Assembly: GCA_964426135.1 (NCBI GenBank)
Contig: CAYRPN010000057.1
Span: 1 to 35,355, forward strand
Direction: 5' to 3'
Source: CAYRPN01 sp964426135
GTDB taxonomy: Bacteria; Planctomycetota; Phycisphaerae; Phycisphaerales; Phycisphaeraceae
Length of the DNA: 35,355 nt
Shown one piece after another: positions 33,701-35,355 of the stretch (its first letter is position 1; each line of letters begins with the position of its first letter). The notes below the pieces were generated by a model that saw nothing but the letters and a program-made list of their open reading frames with translations, made no database searches and had not been told where the DNA came from. The position numbers and the translations under genes are program-made.

Positions 33701-34824
33701 AGCACCACCGCGCCGGCGACGTGAGGCGACGCCTGGCTGGTGCCGTGCATGGTGACCGTGCCCGTCCCGGCGCTGGCGCCGGTGATGGCGGCGCCGGGAG
33801 CGAAGGCGTCGGTCAGGTTGCCGCTGCGCTGCGAGAAGGGCGTGATGACGTCGGCGCCGCTGCTGTTGGCGGTCGCGCCGCCGCCGTAGGAGACACCGCC
33901 GATGTTCGAATCGAACACCGCGCCGATGGCGAGCGAGTTCGGGTCGGCCGCGGGATACGACACGCCCTGCACGCTGTTGAACTGCGCGAAGTCGTTGCCC
34001 GCCGCCGAAACCACGATCACATTCATCGCCGCCAGCGCCGCCATTTCATCGCCGATGCCGTAACGGGTCACAGCGGTGTTGTAGTTGCCGTCGTCGCCCA
34101 GCGACATGTTGACGGAAACGATGTTGTATGCCGCCGCATTGGCGATGACCCATTGCAGCGCCTCTTCGATGTCGCCGAAGTTGCCGCTGCCGTCGTTCTT
34201 GAACACCTTCAGGTGAATGATGTCGGCCCCAGGCGCCACGCCCGGAAACGTCCCGTCCGACGAAGCGACGATGCTGCTGACATTGGAGCCGTGATTGTTG
34301 AAATCGCTGGCATCGGAGTCGTTGTCCGCGAAGTCGTAGCTGAACACGATGCGGTCGGCGACGCCGTTGAAATCCAGATCGGGACCGAAAAACGGATCAT
34401 CCAGGTCGATGCCCGTGTCGAGGATGACTGTCGCGAACCCGCTGCCGTCGATCCCCGCAAACAGCGGATTGTTCTTGAACGACGGCAGGTTGATCAGCGG
34501 GCCCGATTGGGCCGTGGTCGGAAGAACCACCTCGTCGTCATAGGTCACGGTGGGAAGGTAAACCGGGACGTCGGAGCCCGCGGTGGTGACCGCCGTCAGT
34601 CGCGATTCGAGGACGCCGACATCCTCAGCCGCTATGCCCAGCCGATCGAGCAACTGACTCGGATCCAAATCCGCGACAGCGCTCAGATCCTGCAGCGGAG
34701 CGGCCGAGAAAAGCGATCGGCCCTCCAGCGACTCCAGGGGTTGGAACGTCCCGCCAACGGAGATCTTGCGTAGGCGATTCTGATGCCATCGTTTGCGGAG
34801 GGCGAGGCGTTTGGAACGGGCCAT
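24781..34824 (-). CDS. Giant subtilase surface protein with beta-propeller and Ig-like repeat arrays
   Basis: This 3347-residue protein starts with a basic tail and FQPLESLEGRSLFSA, an LEPR-XLL-like planctomycete N-terminal signature instead of a normal signal peptide. A complete S8 subtilisin domain follows (about 110-435): Asp136 in VILDTGID, His178 in NNHGSNVSS, Asn277 in SAAGND and Ser363 in GTSQASPHVAG. An SdrD_B/CnaB-like domain (about 445-525) carries two DGTRDAGE-type calcium motifs and appears to resume at 871-892, after an LVIVD-type beta-propeller (about 528-870). Then come three cadherin-like modules (about 893-1071, 2570-2746, 3175-3347), fourteen 107-residue Ig-like repeats (1072-2569) and four more (2747 to about 3174). 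No C-terminal anchor or sorting signal is seen. The start has GGAG six bases upstream. Likely secreted or surface-attached; a proteolytic role is predicted from the intact triad. Confidence 0.93.
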   Translation of the reverse strand: MARSKRLALRKRWHQNRLRKISVGGTFQPLESLEGRSLFSAAPLQDLSAVADLDPSQLLDRLGIAAEDVGVLESRLTAVTTAGSDVPVYLPTVTYDDEVVLPTTAQSGPLINLPSFKNNPLFAGIDGSGFATVILDTGIDLDDPFFGPDLDFNGVADRIVFSYDFADNDSDASDFNNHGSNVSSIVASSDGTFPGVAPGADIIHLKVFKNDGSGNFGDIEEALQWVIANAAAYNIVSVNMSLGDDGNYNTAVTRYGIGDEMAALAAMNVIVVSAAGNDFAQFNSVQGVSYPAADPNSLAIGAVFDSNIGGVSYGGGATANSSGADVITPFSQRSGNLTDAFAPGAAITGASAGTGTVTMHGTSQASPHVAGAVVLMQQLAVQELGRRLTFAEVVNLLRTTGVVINDGDNENDNVTNTGLNFNRIDMPSLGLAILDMAPTGGGTAQIHGTVYNDLDADGTRDAGEPGLANWSVFLDDNNNGTRDAGEAVTFTSATGTYSFSGLAAGTYTVAEVIPAGWVQTSPGDGGAGFLQLVGQWSDAQPGSVTPSHEETPGGSGQYWGDVWGDGDYAYLGHYSADSKVDIVSLTNLEHLHVHTWVAPVGGLQFQDIQVHNGIGYFGSDNGGGTYIVDVTDPHNTVILSHISAAQGGHNQVHTLSVDGDFLYTADSRTPNVHVFNVANPAAPIYVRTITSPSGGPVHEITVKNGRMYTAVIDGTGHTDIFDVSNVAVAAPLLGTFVTGSSAHTAWPTDDGKYVAVARETGDGDVKIWDIQNLSNIVLVSTINAATFGLSAHTAHQPMIVGDRLYVSWYQAGVQAFDISDIANPVLLGSYDTYPGSTGGYAGNWGVYASADSEYILASDIDSGLYVFTTADARSHTVTLTNGQVVTGIDFGNEAPPIPQPPVLAAIGDQAVTNPTVDLVLQLSATDGNGDALTFSANAQSIEYHLDQTLSLGFDGNEYLNWGGRNEKWVTGANGSWYFITPDGKLYSWLGGYDISNDPFVEQVSTAAYANLSLLYNAPAGNGPAVVSVNGATLTVNTNDTFVGKYVVTVTVSDGQLTDSETIKITVSPAPTDVTAPTITARTPAPGATLITSSANIDVTFSETVTGVDASDLVLSGAGAASAVVAAPVNISGNTWRFAVTGLANGAVNVALAPDANDIEDASGNDLAASNWSYTVALPDTTAPTITARTPAPGATLITSSANIDVTFSETVTGVDASDFVLTGAGAASAVVAAPVNISGNTWRFAITGLANGAVNVTLAPDANDIEDAAGNDLAVSNWSYTVALPDTTAPTITARTPAPGATLVSSSANIDVTFSETVTGVDASDLVLSGAGAASAVVAAPVNISGNTWRFSVTGLANGAVNVTLAADANDIEDASGNDLAVSNWSYTVALPDTTAPTITARTPAPGATLVSSSASIDVTFSESVVSVDASDLVLSGAGAASAVVAAPVNISGNTWRFAVTGLADGAVNVTLAPDANDIEDAAGNDLAASNWSYTVALPDTTAPTITARTPAPGATLVSSTANIDVTFSETVTGVDASDFVLTGAGAASAVVAAPVNISGNTWRFSVTGLSNGAVNVTLAADANDIEDAAGNDLAVSNWSYTVALPDTTAPTITARTPAPGATLITSSANIDVTFSETVVSVDASDLVLSGAGAASAVVAAPVNISGNTWRFAVTGLANGAVNVTLAADANDIEDAAGNDVAVSNWSYTVALPDTTAPTITARTPAPGATLITSSANIDVTFSETVVSVDASDLVLSGAGAASAVVAAPVNISGNTWRFAITGLANGAVNVTLAPDANDIEDAAGNDVAVSNWSYTVALPDTTAPTITARTPAPGATLVSSSASIDVTFSESVVSVDASDLVLSGAGATSAVVAAPVNISGNTWRFAVTGLANGAVNVTLAADANDIEDAAGNDLAASNWSYTVALPDTTAPTITARTPAPGATLVSSSANIDVTFSETVTGVDASDLVLSGAGAASAVVAAPVNISGNTWRFAVTGLANGAVNVALAPDANDIEDASGNDLAVSNWSYTVALPDTTAPTITARTPAPGATLVSSTANIDVTFSETVTGVDASDFVLTGAGAASAVVAAPVNISGNTWRFAVTGLANGAVNVTLAPDANDIEDSAGNDLAVSNWSYTVALPDTTAPTITARTPAPGATLVSSSANIDVTFSETVTGVDASDLVLSGAGAASAVVAAPVNISGNTWRFAVTGLANGAVNVTLAPDANDIEDAAGNDLAVSNWSYTVALPDTTAPTITARTPAPGATLVSSSANIDVTFSETVTGVDASDLVLSGAGAASAVVAAPVNISGNTWRFAVTGLSNGAVNVTLAADANDIEDASGNDLAVSNWSYTVALPDTTAPTITARTPAPGATLVSSTANIDVTFSETVTGVDASDFVLTGAGAASAVVAAPVNISGNTWRFAITGLANGAVNVTLAPDANDIEDAAGNDLAVSNWSYTVALPDTTAPTITARTPAPGATLVSSSANIDVTFSETVTGVDASDLVLSGAGAASAVVAAPVNISSNTWRFSVTGLANGEVNVTLAPDANDIEDASGNDLAVSNWSYTVAIPIAQQPPVLDSIGNRTIAVSGNPLVVTLGATDPNNDPLTFTATTQSIEYHLDQALNLGTDGNDYLNWGGLNEKWMISASNVWYYIKPDGKVYRWLEQATMSNDPFVEQVSTAAYANTSLLHNAQANMSPAVVGVTGNALSINPQTGFTGKFVVTAGVSDGQGGTDSETFIVTVLASGADTTAPTITARTPAPGATLVGSSANIDVTFSETVTGVDASDFVLTGTGAAGAVVATPVNISGSTWRFAVTGLANGAVNVALAPDANDIEDASGNDLAVSNWSYTVALPDTTAPTITARTPAPGATLVSSSANIDVTFSETVTGVDASDLVLSGAGAASAVVAAPVNISGNTWRFAVTGLANGAVNVTLAPDANDIEDAAGNDLAVSNWSYTVALPDTTAPTITARTPAPGATLVSSSANIDVTFSETVTGVDASDLVLSGAGAASAIVAAPVNISGNTWRFAVTGLANGAVNVTLAPDANDIEDASGNDLAVNNWSYTVALPPPDTTPPTIVSQTPTNGATITGTSVNVDVSFNEAVTGVDPSDLRLLGGGAGSAVVASAFNIGGNTWRFVVNNLSQGTVNATLAPDANDIEDAAGNDLLPVLWSFNVTLPQPPTLAPIADQSMPTSQDTLALTLVASDPNNDPLTFSATAQSIEYHLDQTLLLGHDGDDYLNWGGRNEKWMISSTGTWYYVTPDGKLYRWLGNNDLSADPYVDQVSTAVYANTSLLWNAQPNNAPASLSIAGNVLTINPNAGFIGQFLVSATVNDGQGGTATRTFRVVVTA
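24943..25181 (-). other. Conserved ~80-residue insert module, copy 3
   Basis: Inside the last cadherin-like module, the segment runs from SIEYHLDQ through YLNWGGRNEKW and TPDGKLYRWLG to DQVSTAVYANTSLLWNA. It is strongly conserved with the copies at 26753-26991 and 31775-32012. Boundaries are approximate. Confidence 0.7.
25299..26586 (-). repeat. Ig-like repeat array B, four units
   Basis: Three 321-bp units (26586 down to about 25624) are nearly identical to array A. A fourth, diverged unit follows, beginning DTTPPTIVSQTPTNGATI and retaining LAPDANDIEDAAGNDL. The diverged unit is probably the older form, the others products of recent duplication. Confidence 0.9.
26753..26991 (-). other. Conserved ~80-residue insert module, copy 2
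   Basis: This copy lies between repeat arrays A and B. Key features are YHLDQALNLG, YLNWGGLNEKW, KPDGKVYRWLE and EQVSTAAYANTSLLHNA. Boundaries are approximate. Confidence 0.7.
27118..31611 (-). repeat. Ig-like repeat array A, fourteen 321-bp units
   Basis: Exactly 14 units of 321 bp (4494 bp) encode 107-residue repeats beginning D(T/V)TAPTITARTPAPGATL and ending NWSYTVALP. Units differ at a few recurring positions: ITSS/VSSS/VSST, VTGVDASDL/VVSVDASDL/DASDF, APDAND/AADAND. The domain is of the bacterial Ig-like (Big_5/SwmB-like) type, with SETVTGVDASD as its core motif. Variants recur in blocks, suggesting duplication of multi-unit segments. Confidence 0.95.
31775..32012 (-). other. Conserved ~80-residue insert module, copy 1
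   Basis: This copy is in the first cadherin-like module, just after the propeller/SdrD_B region. It contains YHLDQTLSLGFDGNEYLNWG, NEKWVTGANGSWYFITPDGK, LYSWLGG and EQVSTAAYANLSLLYNA. Boundaries are approximate. Confidence 0.7.
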
Positions 34825-35135
34825 GAAGAACTCCGTGGTTGCACCGACAACAGGCGGACCTGCGAACTTGCGACCTGAATGCGATTCACTTTCTAATAGA
34901 TGAGTGGACGCCCTGATTCATGGGCGGCGCATGGCATCGCGACCGGGCTTAGTTTACCCGGTGCGGTTGCTTTTCCGAATGGATTTGCGGGCACTCTCTT
35001 CACGACCGTGAACCACACGCATCCCGACAGGGACGTTGGGCAGAACTCCGACTTCCACATTCTACCCAGCGAAGCTCTTCAAGTCACGGACAACGCGCGA
35101 CGAATCGTTGCAACAGGTATCGCCCATTTTTCCGG

Positions 35136-35189
35136 GGCTTGCACTCCGGCCCCCTCCCCCTCGGCTTGCACTCCGGCCCCCTCTCCCTC
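35136..35189. repeat. 27-bp tandem duplication
   Basis: Two copies of a 27-bp unit beginning GGCTTGCACTCCGGCCCCCT lie head to tail (35136-35162 and 35163-35189), differing by one base (CCCCCTC versus CTCCCTC). Confidence 0.9.
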
Positions 35190-35201
35190 TCAGGGAGAGG
35201 G
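35179..35201. repeat. REP-like palindrome
   Basis: CCCTCTCCCT and AGGGAGAGGG form a perfect 10-bp stem with a 3-nt loop, followed by GCTGGGGTGAGGG. Palindromes of this form are dispersed widely in bacterial genomes. There is no T-tract on either side. Confidence 0.8.
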
Positions 35202-35355
35202 CTGGGGTGAGGGTCGTGGCGCACAAGTTCGCAATCGCCACCATCGCGCGACGGATGCCGCAACCATCTGTTCGTCCCGAGCCTCACCCGGCCTGGCCGG
35301 CTTAGCCCAACTTCCGCAGTTCGCCATCCAAAACGCCCCTGGCGATAGCGCCAAG

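Larger units (their letters stand above)
34825..35355. other. Leader and repeat region upstream of the subtilase
   Basis: No gene is supported here. The first part holds the - strand leader of the subtilase gene (GGAG ribosome binding site at 34834-34831) and a somewhat AT-richer stretch around 34880-34905 that may contain its promoter, without a clear -35 box. Open frames at 35036-35305 and on the other strand are translations of the tandem repeat and palindrome at 35136-35201. Confidence 0.6.

Noticed and set aside
32200..34773. 857-codon open frame on the + strand
   Set aside because: It lies antisense to the subtilase/propeller region, whose catalytic motifs are unmistakable; long antisense frames are expected in GC-rich coding DNA.
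35179..35201. Terminator hairpin
   Set aside because: The stem is perfect but no T-tract follows on either strand, and the sequence is a common dispersed palindrome.

Overview
The window looks like high-GC chromosomal DNA from a planctomycete-type bacterium (Planctomycetota, possibly a Phycisphaerae-like lineage). The lineage rests on three things: a prepilin-like protein with the H-X9-DG motif, a giant surface protein with an LEPR-XLL-like N-terminus, and pseudopilin genes separated by simple tandem repeats. No rRNA, tRNA, CRISPR array, transposase or integrase was seen.

Left half, + strand (159-15853): a type IV pilus / type II secretion-like locus. In order it encodes an H-X9-DG pseudopilin, a PilB/GspE assembly ATPase, a PilT retraction ATPase, a second PilB/GspE ATPase, a PilC/GspF platform protein, a GspG-like pseudopilin, three more pseudopilins with class III leader sites, and a very large (1218 aa) GspK-like protein. 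A strong intrinsic terminator at 15900-15935 ends the block. Secretin, PilM/N/O-type alignment proteins and prepilin peptidase are absent here. Nearly every larger gap holds a different family of 7-14 nt tandem repeats, in three gaps arranged as two complementary (inverted) arms.

Middle, - strand (24584 down to 15990): a compact, mostly overlapping nine-gene glycan cluster. It encodes a WbqC-like protein, a WecE-type sugar aminotransferase, an ArnC/GtrB-like polyprenyl-phosphate glycosyltransferase, three SAM methyltransferases, a four-helix EamA/SMR-like protein (possible flippase), a GT-C transferase and a second GT-C protein that strongly resembles eukaryotic ALG10/DIE2 glucosyltransferase. 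Read together, this is a plausible route in which a lipid-phosphate sugar is made in the cytoplasm, flipped, and transferred outside the membrane.

Right, - strand (34824 down to 24781): one 3347-residue protein. It has an LEPR-XLL-like N-terminus, an intact subtilisin (S8) domain, and an SdrD_B/CnaB-like domain that appears interrupted by an LVIVD-type beta-propeller. These are followed by three cadherin-like modules carrying a conserved ~80-residue insert, and 18 Ig-like repeats (14 + 4) of about 107 residues (321 bp), most nearly identical. The last 530 bases hold only its leader region and dispersed repeats.

Most notable observations: the bacterial ALG10-like protein inside a make-flip-transfer operon, the giant subtilase with homogenised 321-bp repeats and a nested propeller, the uncharacterised recurring insert domain, and the inverted tandem-repeat arms between pilus genes.
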